Position numbers and translations under genes: made by a program
Notes under the pieces: generated by a model
The model's database searches: none
The model's input: only the letters and a program-made list of their open reading frames with translations
What the model was told of the DNA's origin: nothing
In this document: positions 44,618-53,278 of the stretch, in pieces
How the letters are laid out: each line of letters starts with the position of its first letter
Position numbering within the stretch: the first letter of the stretch is position 1
DNA from: Bradyrhizobium sp. WSM3983
GTDB taxonomy: Bacteria > Pseudomonadota > Alphaproteobacteria > Rhizobiales > Xanthobacteraceae
NCBI RefSeq assembly: GCF_000473045.1
Contig: NZ_AXAY01000007.1
Location: 62,001-126,000 of the forward strand
Length of the DNA: 64,000 bases
Direction of reading: 5' to 3'

Positions 44618-45058
44618 ATGAGCATATTTTCGATTGCTACATCCGGACTTTCTGCAGCGAGTTTGCGTGTCAGCGTGGCCGCGAGCAATATCGCCAATGT
44701 CAGTACGACCGGCCCGCTCCCTGCGTCAGGCGCAGCGGCCGGTGCCGGCAGTTCGAGCACGAGTTCGGCTTATCCCGCGGCTTATGTGCCGTTGCGGGTC
44801 GATCAGGTCGACCAATCGAGTGGCTCGACGCCGGGCGGTACGGTTGCGACGGTGTCGACCGTTTCGCCGAGCTATACCGCACAATCCGACCCAAGCGCTC
44901 CCTACGCAAACCAGGATGGCCTGGTCGCAGCGCCGAACGTCGATCTCGCCAGTGAATTCGTTCAACTGGCGACCGCAAAGTACAGCTTCATCGCCAATGC
45001 GAAGGTTATTCAAGCTTACTCGGAAACGACAGAGTCGCTTCTCGACATCAAGACGTGA
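44618..45058 (+). CDS. FlgC-like flagellar rod protein, isolated
   Basis: This 146-residue protein starts MSIFSIATSGLSAASLRVSV, the N-terminal flagellar rod/hook signature, with AASNIANVSTTG, and ends FVQLATAKYSFIANAKVIQ then AYSETTESLLDIKT, the C-terminal FlgC-like helix. The middle is Ser/Thr/Gly-rich and poor in structure. Rod genes usually sit in flagellar operons, but no other flagellar gene is in the window. It may be a late-transferred or repurposed paralogue. Confidence 0.78.
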   Translation: MSIFSIATSGLSAASLRVSVAASNIANVSTTGPLPASGAAAGAGSSSTSSAYPAAYVPLRVDQVDQSSGSTPGGTVATVSTVSPSYTAQSDPSAPYANQDGLVAAPNVDLASEFVQLATAKYSFIANAKVIQAYSETTESLLDIKT

Positions 45059-45065
45059 TGCCGAA

Positions 45066-45087
45066 CCGCCGCCTGAATCGGCGGCGG
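45066..45087 (+). terminator. Hairpin after the FlgC-like gene
   Basis: CCGCCGCC (45066-45073) pairs with GGCGGCGG (45080-45087), loop TGAATC. It lies 8 bases after the stop codon. No T-tract follows, so termination is uncertain. Confidence 0.45.
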
Positions 45088-45102
45088 GAACCTCGCCGGA
45101 CT

Positions 45103-45144
45103 TTGATCCGCGTCAAAATCTCCTTTCCTCAGCCGGGCTAAATA
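45103..45144 (+). promoter_or_regulatory. FixK/FNR-type promoter of the 70-residue ORF
   Basis: TTGATCCGCGTCAA (45103-45116) fits TTGA-N6-TCAA with the extended TTGAT and GTCAA arms. A -10-like TAAATA lies at 45139-45144. If transcription starts near 45151 the box is centred at about -41.5, the class II position used by FNR and FixK. Confidence 0.6.
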
Positions 45145-45179
45145 GGGCTAGAGTGCCGCCGGGGCAGGCAGGAGGTCCC

Positions 45180-45392
45180 ATGTCAACTTATGTCGTCAGG
45201 TTCATGAAGGACGTGCTCGGCCAGTACGGGCGGCAGATCGAGGTTTGCCAGGGGGCGCTCGAGATCGACGCCGCCGACGAGGACGAAGCCAGGGAGCGGG
45301 CGAAGGCGAGGTTTTGTAAGGACCAGGCGTTGCATCACTGGTCGCTGCATGCCGACCGCATCCAGGTCAGACCGGCTGACTTTCCCTCGTAG
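45180..45392 (+). CDS. 70-residue acidic/basic protein behind a FixK-type promoter
   Basis: This ORF has a strong ribosome site AGGAGG with 5-base spacing. The protein reads MSTYVVRFMKDVLGQYGRQ, then VCQGALEIDAADEDEARERA and a C-terminal HWSLHADRIQVRPADFPS. No signal peptide or known domain is visible. The alternating charged residues suggest a small soluble alpha-beta protein. The upstream box predicts induction under low oxygen. Confidence 0.65.
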   Translation: MSTYVVRFMKDVLGQYGRQIEVCQGALEIDAADEDEARERAKARFCKDQALHHWSLHADRIQVRPADFPS

Positions 45393-45395
45393 GGT

Positions 45396-45974
45396 TTAAC
45401 GTCCGGGTGTCGTCAGCGATGGCGGCGCGGTTACGCCGGCGCCGAGCGAACGCTGCACCATGGCGGTGTCCGACCAGCGGCCGTGCCGATAGGCAACGCC
45501 GCAAAGCAGGCCGACGCGCGAAAATCCAAACTTCTCGTGCAGGGCCAGCGAGGGCGCGTTGTCGGCATCGATATAGCCGATCATCTGGCGGAAGCCGGCG
45601 GCCGCACACGCATCGATCAGGTCCTGGAGCAGCAGCCGTCCGACCCCGCGGCCGAGATGCCCGTGGTGGACGTAAATCGAGTGCTTGGCCGTGTAGCGAT
45701 AGGCCGGTCGCTTGCGAAACAGCACCGCATAGGCGTAGCCGACGACCTCGCCGCGATAGGTCGCGACCAGATGTGGCAGCCGGGTCTGCTTCAAATTCTT
45801 GCGCCGGTCGCGCAGATCATCGGGCTCCGGCGCGCCGGTTCCCTCGACATCGCGCGGCACGCCGTTGCGGACGTGATGGCGGTAGATCGCCAGCATCGCC
45901 TCGATATCGCTCTCGCGCGACGGCCGGACCAGAACCGGCTCGTCATCGGTGCGTGCAATCGCTGTTTCGTTCAT
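45396..45974 (-). CDS. GNAT-family N-acetyltransferase (phosphinothricin acetyltransferase-like)
   Basis: This is a GNAT acetyltransferase of about 192 residues, starting at MNETAIARTDDEPV. The acetyl-CoA motif is YVHHGHLGRGVGRLLLQDLI, followed by GFRQMIGYIDADNAPSLALHEKFGFSRVG (in parts: GFRQMIGYIDADN and HEKFGFSRVG). Together with YAYAVLFRKRPAYRYTAKHSI this resembles the Pat/Bar/YncA group, which acetylates phosphinothricin-like compounds or methionine derivatives. The native substrate is unknown. It directly follows the decarboxylase gene on the same strand (7 bases), so the two may be one operon. Confidence 0.87.
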   Translation of the reverse strand: MNETAIARTDDEPVLVRPSRESDIEAMLAIYRHHVRNGVPRDVEGTGAPEPDDLRDRRKNLKQTRLPHLVATYRGEVVGYAYAVLFRKRPAYRYTAKHSIYVHHGHLGRGVGRLLLQDLIDACAAAGFRQMIGYIDADNAPSLALHEKFGFSRVGLLCGVAYRHGRWSDTAMVQRSLGAGVTAPPSLTTPGR

Positions 45975-45980
45975 CGGCAC

Positions 45981-48338
45981 CTACTCGGCAACGACGTAAG
46001 TATAGAGCCCGATGCGCCCCCGCGCATCGACCTCCTTGTAGACGCCCTGGATCTCCACATCGAAGCCTTGAAATGTATTGAAGCAAGTCTCGAACATCTT
46101 GAGATAATCCACCATGGGCTTTGCCCGCTCCGTCAGCCGCTCGCCGGGGACGATGGTGGCAATGCCAGGCGGATAGACCACGAAGGGCGTGGTGGCGATG
46201 CGACCGGCGATCGCCTCGATCGGCAGATAGTCGACGTCGTTCTTGAACAGGAAGCGAGCGGCATCGCGCGGCGACATCGCGATCTCAGGCATGTGCTCGG
46301 GCATGAACTGCCGCGCCTGGAGCGTGCTGACGTCGGCGGCGCGGAAGAATCCGTGCATCTCGCCGCAGAGGTCACGCAGCCGCACGCCGGCATAGCGCGC
46401 CTGCCGCCGCTGATAGAATTCCGGGATTGCGTCGGCGAGGAGCGCATTGTCGTCGTGCAGCCTCTTGAACGCGACGAGGCCGGAGATCAGCGTGCCGGCC
46501 TTGCTCGCCTCGACACCCGGGGTGAGCAGGAAGAGCAGCGAGTTGAGGTCGTTCTTTTCAGGGACGATGCGGTTTTCACGCAGGTACTGCGCGACGACCG
46601 GGGCGGGGATGCCGTGCTCGGCATAGGTGCCGGTGGCGCGGTCGAAGCCGGGGGTGAGCAGCGTCAGTTTGTTCGGATCGGTCATGGCAAAGCCCTCGGC
46701 CATGCCGGGAAAGCCGTGCCAATTGCTGTCAGGTGAGAGTTGCCAGAGCGCGGGATTGGTGGCGAGTTCGTCGGTCGACAGCGTCTCCCAGGCGACGTTA
46801 TGCGCGGACCCGGGGCGGCTGACGTCAGGGATGGCGACGCGATCGGGAACGAATGGCTCGAAGAACCAGCGCCGGTCCGCGTTCTGCTCCTTCTCCTCGA
46901 ACTCCCGGCGCATCGCGCGGATTTTCTTGCGCAGCTCGATGCCCAGCCGAATTGTGTCGTCCCACAGCACTTCGCCGGAGCGGCCCTTCATCATCTGCGC
47001 GCCGACGTCGAGCGAGGCGAACAGCGGATAGAACGGCGAGGTCGAGGCGTGCTGCATGAAGCTTTCGTTGAAGCGGCGATGCTCGACGCGGCGCTTCTGG
47101 CCGCGGATGTGGCGGTCCTTGATGTGGATTTGCGAGGCCTGCGAAAAGCTCGCGAGTTGCTTGTGGGTCGACTGCGTCGCGATGATGCCGGGTGCCTCCG
47201 GCGGGAGGTTGGCGAGGCCCATCGCGAAGCGGCCAGCATAGAGCGGATGGAATTTCATGAAGCCGGCCCAGGCCTCGTCGAACAGGATGTATTCGCAGAG
47301 ATGGCCGATGCGCTTCAGGATCATTTCGGCGTTGTGGATCGTGCCGTCGTAGGTGCATTGCTCGACCACGGCGACGCGGAACGGCCGCTCCTTGCGCCAG
47401 GCGTCCTTGTCGGTGACCAGGGGATGATTGCGGATCGTCTCGCGCAGGGCTTTCTCGTCGAGCATGTCCCAGCGCATCGGGCCGATCAGGCCCCAGGCGT
47501 TGCGGATGGTCGGGACATAGACCGGGATGCCGCCGCCGATCATCAGCGCACCATGATGGGCGGCCTTGTGATTGTTGCGGTCGAACAGCACGAGGTCGCC
47601 GTCGGTGACGAGCGCGCCGAGCGCGACCTTGTTCGAGGTCGAGGTACCGTTGAGCACGAAATAGGTCTTTTCCGCACCGAAGATCGCCGCCGCTTCCTTC
47701 TGCGCCTTCAGGGCAGGCCCCTCATGGGTGAGGAGGTCGCCGAGATCGAGCACCGAATTGTCGAGGTCGTCGCGAAACACGGATTCGCCGAGATGCTCGA
47801 CGAAGACCCGGCCGATCGGGCTGCGGTTGTAGAACACGCCGCCATTGTGACCGGGACAGGTCCAGAGCTGGTTGCCCTCCTCGGCGTAGTCGACCAGCGC
47901 ACCGAAGAAAGGCGTCTTCAGCGTCTCGGCATATTGCTTGAGCCGGCTGATCAGATTCTTGGCAATGAAGGTCGGTGTCTCCTCGGAGAGGAAGACATAG
48001 CCGTCGATGAAGTCGAGCACCTCGACCGGCAGGTCTTCGAAGCGCTTGCGCCGGATCAGGAGGATGATCGGGAAGTCGAGGCCCCGGCGCCGCATCAGGT
48101 TGATCAGCGCGGAGGTCTTGCCCTCAAGCCCCTTCTTGCCCCAATCCACCACCATGCAGCCGATGGCGGCATCGGTCTGCACCGCGATTTCGGCGTCTTC
48201 CAGCTTGCGGGCCCTGACGACCTCGAAGCCGGAACGCTGGATCTCCTCGACGATCTGGTTGAAGCGGATGCCCTCGAGGTCGTCGGCGTCGAACACAGGT
48301 GCGGCGAACAGGAAGTTGAAGCGCTTGAAATAGTCCAT
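45981..48338 (-). CDS. Orn/Lys/Arg decarboxylase (PLP, group III, full-length)
   Basis: This PLP decarboxylase has 785 residues, the usual size of inducible lysine/ornithine/arginine decarboxylases. It starts at MDYFKRFNFLF. The N-terminal response-regulator-like wing domain (about 1-130) contains AIGCMVVDWGKKGLEGK. The PLP domain has YFVLNGTSTSNKVAL, LFDRNNHKAAHHGAL, FDEAWAGFMKFHP (Asp pairing with PLP) and the Schiff-base lysine in STHKQLASFSQAS. The C-terminal domain follows. Which basic amino acid it uses cannot be told. It could make polyamines or counter acid. Confidence 0.9.
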   Translation of the reverse strand: MDYFKRFNFLFAAPVFDADDLEGIRFNQIVEEIQRSGFEVVRARKLEDAEIAVQTDAAIGCMVVDWGKKGLEGKTSALINLMRRRGLDFPIILLIRRKRFEDLPVEVLDFIDGYVFLSEETPTFIAKNLISRLKQYAETLKTPFFGALVDYAEEGNQLWTCPGHNGGVFYNRSPIGRVFVEHLGESVFRDDLDNSVLDLGDLLTHEGPALKAQKEAAAIFGAEKTYFVLNGTSTSNKVALGALVTDGDLVLFDRNNHKAAHHGALMIGGGIPVYVPTIRNAWGLIGPMRWDMLDEKALRETIRNHPLVTDKDAWRKERPFRVAVVEQCTYDGTIHNAEMILKRIGHLCEYILFDEAWAGFMKFHPLYAGRFAMGLANLPPEAPGIIATQSTHKQLASFSQASQIHIKDRHIRGQKRRVEHRRFNESFMQHASTSPFYPLFASLDVGAQMMKGRSGEVLWDDTIRLGIELRKKIRAMRREFEEKEQNADRRWFFEPFVPDRVAIPDVSRPGSAHNVAWETLSTDELATNPALWQLSPDSNWHGFPGMAEGFAMTDPNKLTLLTPGFDRATGTYAEHGIPAPVVAQYLRENRIVPEKNDLNSLLFLLTPGVEASKAGTLISGLVAFKRLHDDNALLADAIPEFYQRRQARYAGVRLRDLCGEMHGFFRAADVSTLQARQFMPEHMPEIAMSPRDAARFLFKNDVDYLPIEAIAGRIATTPFVVYPPGIATIVPGERLTERAKPMVDYLKMFETCFNTFQGFDVEIQGVYKEVDARGRIGLYTYVVAE

Positions 48339-48428
48339 GGCGTGTCCCGAATGTGCGAGACGGACAGGTCTCTGCACATTCGATGACAGTTCTATGACCG
48401 TCGCTGAAACCTTCGCGGTTCTGGCTGG

Positions 48429-48866
48429 TTGACTGCCGATGCCCGCATCGTGCCGGGGCTCAGCAGGTGGATTCGAGGGAACGGCAGATATCCGGCTGCC
48501 GGTGCCGATTTGACACAGGGACGAAAAGAGCACTGGTTTTCGCGACTTGCCTCGGAAATCGCAACCCGGAGCGGCCGTCCCGGGCCGTTCGCTTTCGCGG
48601 TCTGCTTCGTGGTGGTCTGGCTGGTCAGTGGCCCGATCTTCGACTTCTCCGATACCTGGCAGCTGATTATGAACACGTGCAGCAGCATCGTCACGTTTCT
48701 GATGGTGTTCCTGATACAGAACACACAGAACAGGGACAGCACCGCACTCCAGCTGAAGCTTGACGAGCTCATTCGAGCAAATGCTCCGCGGAAAGACCTC
48801 GTCGGCATCGAGGAAAAGCCGGAATCGGAGATCGAATCCAAGCGACGCGAGACGCGCGGCAATTGA
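48429..48866 (+). CDS. Low-affinity iron permease-family membrane protein
   Basis: This protein has up to 145 residues; the TTG start is uncertain and the conserved part begins near TQGRKEHWFSRLASE. Two predicted membrane helices (FAFAVCFVVVWLVSGPIF and LIMNTCSSIVTFLMVFLIQN) are followed by NTQNRDSTALQLKLDELI, the signature of the low-affinity iron permease family. It may move divalent metals, but bacterial members are mostly unstudied. Codons TTG 48510 or GTG 48459 are alternative starts. It is not linked to other metal genes. Confidence 0.78.
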   Translation: MTADARIVPGLSRWIRGNGRYPAAGADLTQGRKEHWFSRLASEIATRSGRPGPFAFAVCFVVVWLVSGPIFDFSDTWQLIMNTCSSIVTFLMVFLIQNTQNRDSTALQLKLDELIRANAPRKDLVGIEEKPESEIESKRRETRGN

Positions 48867-48904
48867 GCGCAGACTGGTCGGCGAATTCCAGGAGGACGCG
48901 TTGG

Positions 48905-49384
48905 CTACCGCTTCGTCTCGCCGAACACCACGGTCGGTACCGCGCGATTGACGACCTCGCGCAGCGCGAAGCTCGATTGCACCCGCGCCACGCGCGGCAG
49001 GCGGGACAGCTCGGTGCGGTGGATGCGCTCGAAATCCTGGATGTCGCGGGCGAGCACGATCAGGATGTAGTCGTCGGTGCCCGACATCAGGAAGCAGCGC
49101 ACGACGGAGGGGCACTTCATCACCTCGGCCTCGAACGCTTTCAGCGCCTCGTCGCTCTGGCTCTCCAGCGCAATGCGCACCAGCACCGTGGTGGTGAGGC
49201 CGAACTGCGCCAGATCCAGCGCGGCCTGGTAGGCCTGAATGTAGCCGTCATCCTCCAGCGTCTTCTGCCGCCGCGCCAGCGCGGTGCTCGACAGGCCAAC
49301 CTTGTTGGCGAGCTCGGTGTGGCTGGCCCGCGCATTGGTCGTGAGTTCCGCGAGGATGGCGAGATCTTTCCGGTCGAGGGCCAA
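48905..49384 (-). CDS. Lrp/AsnC-family regulator, likely of alanine dehydrogenase
   Basis: This Lrp-type regulator has 159 residues from a TTG start (GGAAACG upstream); an ORF to 49462 would add 26 residues and is less like the family. The HTH is LAILAELTTNARASHTELAN ending VGLSSTALARRQKTLEDDG, and the RAM domain follows with VLVRIALESQSDEAL and GTDDYILIVLARDIQDFE. It is divergent from ald with about 134 bases between. Lrp/AldR regulators next to ald usually activate it with alanine. Confidence 0.87.
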   Translation of the reverse strand: MALDRKDLAILAELTTNARASHTELANKVGLSSTALARRQKTLEDDGYIQAYQAALDLAQFGLTTTVLVRIALESQSDEALKAFEAEVMKCPSVVRCFLMSGTDDYILIVLARDIQDFERIHRTELSRLPRVARVQSSFALREVVNRAVPTVVFGETKR

Positions 49385-49518
49385 GGTTTCGTTTCCAGCG
49401 TGAAAGGACACTTCCGCGACCGAAACCGGCGCGGGAAGGCCAAAGCTAGCGGATATTTGCACGAAACCAAACCGGCCTCGTCGCTACGATCACAGGGTGA
49501 ATCAAAAAGGAGCCCAGG

Positions 49519-50634
49519 ATGCGCGTCGGTGTGCCCAAGGAGATCAAGGTCCAGGAATATCGCGTCGGGCTTACCCCGGGCGCCGTTCGCGAATATGTCG
49601 CGGCCGGGCATCTGGTAACGGTCGAGACTGGCGCGGGCAGCGGCATCGGCGCGTCCGACGAGGTGTATCAGCGGGCAGGGGCCTCCATTGCTGCGAGCGC
49701 GCGCGACCTCTTCGCCGAGTCCGACATGATCGTGAAGGTGAAGGAGCCGCAGAAGAGCGAATGGGCCCGGCTCCGCGAAAGCCAGATCCTGTTTACTTAT
49801 CTTCATCTTGCGCCCGATCCCGAACAGGCCAAGGGCTTGCTTGCCTCGGGCTGCACTGCGATTGCTTATGAAACCGTCACCGACGCGGCCGGTCACCTTC
49901 CCTTGCTTGCGCCGATGAGCGAAGTCGCCGGCCGCCTCGCCATCGAGGCCGCCGGCGCCGCGCTCAAGCGATCGGCTGGCGGTCGCGGGCTGTTGTTGGG
50001 CGGTGTCCCAGGCGTGCAGCCGGCGCGCGTTGTCATTCTTGGCGGCGGTGTCGTGGGAACGCAGGCCGCGCGCATGGCCGCAGGCCTCGGCGCCGAAGTC
50101 ACCGTGATCGACCGCTCGATCCCGCGCTTACGCGAGCTCGATGATCTCTTCGCCGGTCGTGTGCGCACCCGCTTCTCGACCATCGAGTCCGTCGAAGACG
50201 AGGTGTTTGGCGCGGACGTCGTGATCGGCGCGGTGCTGGTGCCCGGCGCCAGTGCGCCAAAGCTCGTCACGCGTGCGATGCTGTCGTCGATGCGGCCGGG
50301 TGCCGTGCTGGTTGACGTCGCGATCGACCAGGGCGGCTGCTTCGAAACCTCGCATGCGACGACGCATGCGGAGCCGACCTATGAGGTCGACGGCGTCGTG
50401 CATTATTGCGTGGCTAACATGCCAGGCGCGGTGCCGGTGACGTCGAGCCAGGCACTGAACAATGCGACGCTGCCGTTCGGCCTGATGCTCGCCAACAAAG
50501 GCTTTGCCGCAGTGCTGGAAAGTCCGCATCTGCGCAACGGTCTGAACGTCCATCGCGGCCGCATCACCAACAAGGCGGTGGCGGAGAGCCTTGGGATGGA
50601 ATTCGCGCCGGTCGGGAGTGGGCTGGCGGCCTGA
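49519..50634 (+). CDS. ald: Alanine dehydrogenase
   Basis: Ald interconverts L-alanine and pyruvate plus ammonia with NAD. It has 371 residues. It starts MRVGVPKEIKVQEYRVGLTP. The catalytic lysine segment is SDMIVKVKEPQKSEW, histidine is in YLHLAPDPEQAKGL, the NAD motif is VVILGGGVVGTQAARMAAGLGAEV in parts (VVILGGGVVGTQA and ARMAAGLGAEV), and DVAIDQGGCFETSHATTH follows. It is divergent from the Lrp-type gene. In rhizobia AldA contributes to alanine metabolism during symbiosis and growth; the role here is inferred. Confidence 0.95.
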   Translation: MRVGVPKEIKVQEYRVGLTPGAVREYVAAGHLVTVETGAGSGIGASDEVYQRAGASIAASARDLFAESDMIVKVKEPQKSEWARLRESQILFTYLHLAPDPEQAKGLLASGCTAIAYETVTDAAGHLPLLAPMSEVAGRLAIEAAGAALKRSAGGRGLLLGGVPGVQPARVVILGGGVVGTQAARMAAGLGAEVTVIDRSIPRLRELDDLFAGRVRTRFSTIESVEDEVFGADVVIGAVLVPGASAPKLVTRAMLSSMRPGAVLVDVAIDQGGCFETSHATTHAEPTYEVDGVVHYCVANMPGAVPVTSSQALNNATLPFGLMLANKGFAAVLESPHLRNGLNVHRGRITNKAVAESLGMEFAPVGSGLAA

Positions 50635-50640
50635 TAGGGC

Positions 50641-50721
50641 CGTCATTGCTGTGCGTAGCGAAGCAATTCAGAATCCCTCCGCGGAAAGACTCTGGATTGC
50701 TTCGCTTCGTTCGCAATGACG
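50641..50721. repeat. Intergenic palindromic repeat, family D (CGTCATTG...CAATGACG type)
   Basis: CGTCATTG (50641-50648) and CAATGACG (50714-50721) bound an imperfect palindrome: GCGTAGCGAAGCAATTCAGA on the left, TCTGGATTGCTTCG on the right. It lies between ald and the monooxygenase gene, which converge here, and may also help end transcription. Confidence 0.75.
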
Positions 50722-50774
50722 ATGGGGACGAGCGCCACTCAAGCTTCGGCCAGAGTCCATGCTGACGAATTGCC

Positions 50775-52685
50775 TCACGCCTTTGTCAGCCTGTACTGCC
50801 GCAGATCCGGATCGTGCGTCATGCGCCAGTAATCCACGAACCGCCACGGCATCGCCGAAAACACGCGGCCACTGCAGTTGCGGTAGTAGGTGCTCATGCC
50901 GGGATGGGTCCAGATCATCGCCTCGTGCTCGGTATCGACTTTGCGGACATAGTCGTCGAGCACCTCTCGGCGCACATCGATCGCGGCGACGTCGCGCTCG
51001 ATCATGTCGACGAGGCAGGCGGAGATGTAGCGGCTCTGGCATTCCGACTGGAAGATGACGCTGCCACCATGGGCCGGGCCAGCGTTCGGGCCGAGCATGC
51101 AGAAGAAGTTGGGAAAATCCGGCACGGTGAGGCCGAGGAACGCCGTCGGATTGTCGTTGGCCCAGGCATCGCGCAGGTTCTTGCCGTCGCGGCCGCTGAT
51201 GTTGAGGCGCGCCGCCATCTCCGCAACCTTGAAGCCGGTGGCGACCACGATGATGTCGGCGGGGCGGTGCTTGCCGTCGGCGGTGACGATGCCGGTTTCG
51301 TCGAAATGGTCGATCGCGTCGGTGACGAGCTCGACATTGTCCCGCCGCAAGGTCGTGAACCAGTTGTTGTCGAGCAGGATGCGCTTGCCATAGGGCGGGT
51401 AGGTCGGCACACACTTTTCGATCAGGTCGGGCCGGTCCTTCAGCTCGGTCAGGATGAAGTCGGTCAGTTCCTGGCGATGCCGGTCGTTGCCCTTGTTGAC
51501 GGCGCGCTCCGGATGCGGCCAGGCCGGGTCCTTGCGCAGGAACGGCAACAGGCCGTCGCCGTAGCGCCAGAACATGTTGAAGCGATACCACTGCACATAG
51601 AGCGGCAGATGCGCGAGCAGCCAGCGCGCGCCCTCGGTGATCGGATCGGCATAGCCCTTCACCGGCCGCGCCCATTGCGCGCTGCGCTGATAGACGGTGA
51701 CCGAGGCGACGCGGCCAGCGATTGCCGGCACCAGCTGCATCGACGTCGCGCCGGTGCCGATCACGGCGACATGCTTGCCGTCGAGCTTGATATCGTCCGA
51801 CCACAGCGCCGAGTGCAGGATTGTGCCTTTGAAATCCTCCTCGCCCCTGAAGTGCGCACGCGAGGGATCGTTGAGCTGGCCGATGGCCGAGACGAGGGTG
51901 GTGGATTCGATGGTCTCTTCGCCGTTCGTCGTCTTCAGCGTCGAGATCCAGCGTCGCTTGCCCTCATCCCAACGCGACGCCGTCAGTTCGGTATTGACGC
52001 GCAGATGTTTCCGGATGCCGTATTCGTCGGCGACCTTCTTGAGATAGCCGAGCAGTTCTTCGCGCTGGCAGAAATAGCGCGTCCATGCATTGCCCGAGCC
52101 GAACGAGTAGGAATAGGAATGGTTCGGCGTATCGACGCCGCAGCCCGGATAGCGGTTGATCCACCAGGTGCCGCCGAGCTCGGCGTTCTTCTCGACGATG
52201 GTGTAGGGGATGCCGAGATGGCCGAGCGCCACGCCGAGCGCGATGGCGCAGACGCCAGCGCCGACGATCAGGACATGCTGATCGGCGAGCTTTTCGTCCG
52301 AGGGGCGCGTCGTCCACCGCGACTGGCGCGGCACAAAGCCCATCTCCTCGCGCATCAGCGGTGCATATTCCGGTGCGACCTTCTCGCCGAGGCAGGCGCG
52401 CATCATCTTGAGCAGCAGCTCTTCGCCGGGATCGATGATGACAGGCTTCGGCGTGCCGTCGGCAAACAGCTTGACGACAGCGGCGCGGATTTCGTCCTGG
52501 ATCTCGCGGGGCACACCGGCCTCGGGATCGGGAATGAGACGAATATCGCGCTTGGGCAAATAGGGCGGCTCGAGCCAGCGTTCGTCGCCGGTCATGTGCA
52601 CCAGCACCATCAGCAGGCAGCGGATGTCGGCTTCCGCGAGGGCCGAGGCAAGGTCGAGCGGTTTGCGTGGAGATTCGATGTTCAT
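50775..52685 (-). CDS. Flavin-containing Baeyer-Villiger-type monooxygenase (4-hydroxyacetophenone monooxygenase-like)
   Basis: This FAD/NADPH monooxygenase has 636 residues. An N-terminal extension of about 130 residues precedes the first Rossmann motif VLIVGAGVCAIALG (third Gly of GxGxxG replaced by Ala), then ELGGTWWINRYPGCGVDTP. The BVMO fingerprint FKGTILHSALW matches FxGxxxHxxxW, and a second dinucleotide motif is VAVIGTGATSMQLVPAI. Length, extension and motifs suit the HAPMO subgroup, which oxidises aryl ketones. The substrate is unknown. No other catabolic gene flanks it. Confidence 0.87.
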   Translation of the reverse strand: MNIESPRKPLDLASALAEADIRCLLMVLVHMTGDERWLEPPYLPKRDIRLIPDPEAGVPREIQDEIRAAVVKLFADGTPKPVIIDPGEELLLKMMRACLGEKVAPEYAPLMREEMGFVPRQSRWTTRPSDEKLADQHVLIVGAGVCAIALGVALGHLGIPYTIVEKNAELGGTWWINRYPGCGVDTPNHSYSYSFGSGNAWTRYFCQREELLGYLKKVADEYGIRKHLRVNTELTASRWDEGKRRWISTLKTTNGEETIESTTLVSAIGQLNDPSRAHFRGEEDFKGTILHSALWSDDIKLDGKHVAVIGTGATSMQLVPAIAGRVASVTVYQRSAQWARPVKGYADPITEGARWLLAHLPLYVQWYRFNMFWRYGDGLLPFLRKDPAWPHPERAVNKGNDRHRQELTDFILTELKDRPDLIEKCVPTYPPYGKRILLDNNWFTTLRRDNVELVTDAIDHFDETGIVTADGKHRPADIIVVATGFKVAEMAARLNISGRDGKNLRDAWANDNPTAFLGLTVPDFPNFFCMLGPNAGPAHGGSVIFQSECQSRYISACLVDMIERDVAAIDVRREVLDDYVRKVDTEHEAMIWTHPGMSTYYRNCSGRVFSAMPWRFVDYWRMTHDPDLRQYRLTKA

Positions 52686-52948
52686 CGTCTTCTTCTGATC
52701 TCCGGCGATCCAGCAACGAACGAAGGACCCGCGGCGACGGTACGCTAGTCGACAAGGACGGAATCGTCCATTCGGGCGGGATCCGGCAACGCTCCGGTGC
52801 CCGAATAGGGCGGGAGAAGAAAACTATTGCTCCGGGACCTTCCGGCGGAAGGAGTTTCCCCTCGATGGGGCAAAAACGCCAATCGCTTCCATTGCTGTTT
52901 GGGGCCGAAACGACGACATTTCCGTCAGAAATTGATGGATTGACGGCC

Positions 52949-53167
52949 ATGGAACGCACTGGATTTGAGCCCTTCGGCGAGCAGCTGGTGTCCGCAACGG
53001 ACACCCAGCCGCGGTCGCGCGCGTCAAAGATGCTGCTGCGGGCCGGCACCGGCCTGTTCTGGTCGCTGGTCGCTGCCATCGTGCTGGCGCGCGCCGCGTT
53101 CTTTGAACCGGGCGTCTATGACGGCTTCAGCCACGTGGCCTCGCTCGCCAAGAACCTGCTGTTCTGA
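52949..53167 (+). CDS. Small single-pass membrane protein
   Basis: This 72-residue protein starts MERTGFEPFGEQL. One predicted membrane helix (GLFWSLVAAIVLARAAFF) is near residue 40. There is no known domain and no strong ribosome site. The frame continues upstream without a better start. The 263 bases before it hold no other feature I recognise. It could be a regulatory peptide or spurious. Confidence 0.5.
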   Translation: MERTGFEPFGEQLVSATDTQPRSRASKMLLRAGTGLFWSLVAAIVLARAAFFEPGVYDGFSHVASLAKNLLF

Positions 53168-53278
53168 GCCGGATTGTTCCGGGCTGAGGATAGAACTTCC
53201 CTCGGCCCTGATATGCCGAAAACTTATTCCCCAACCCGACTGCCGTGCGTATAAATCTTTCTCCTCTGGGAGAGATTT

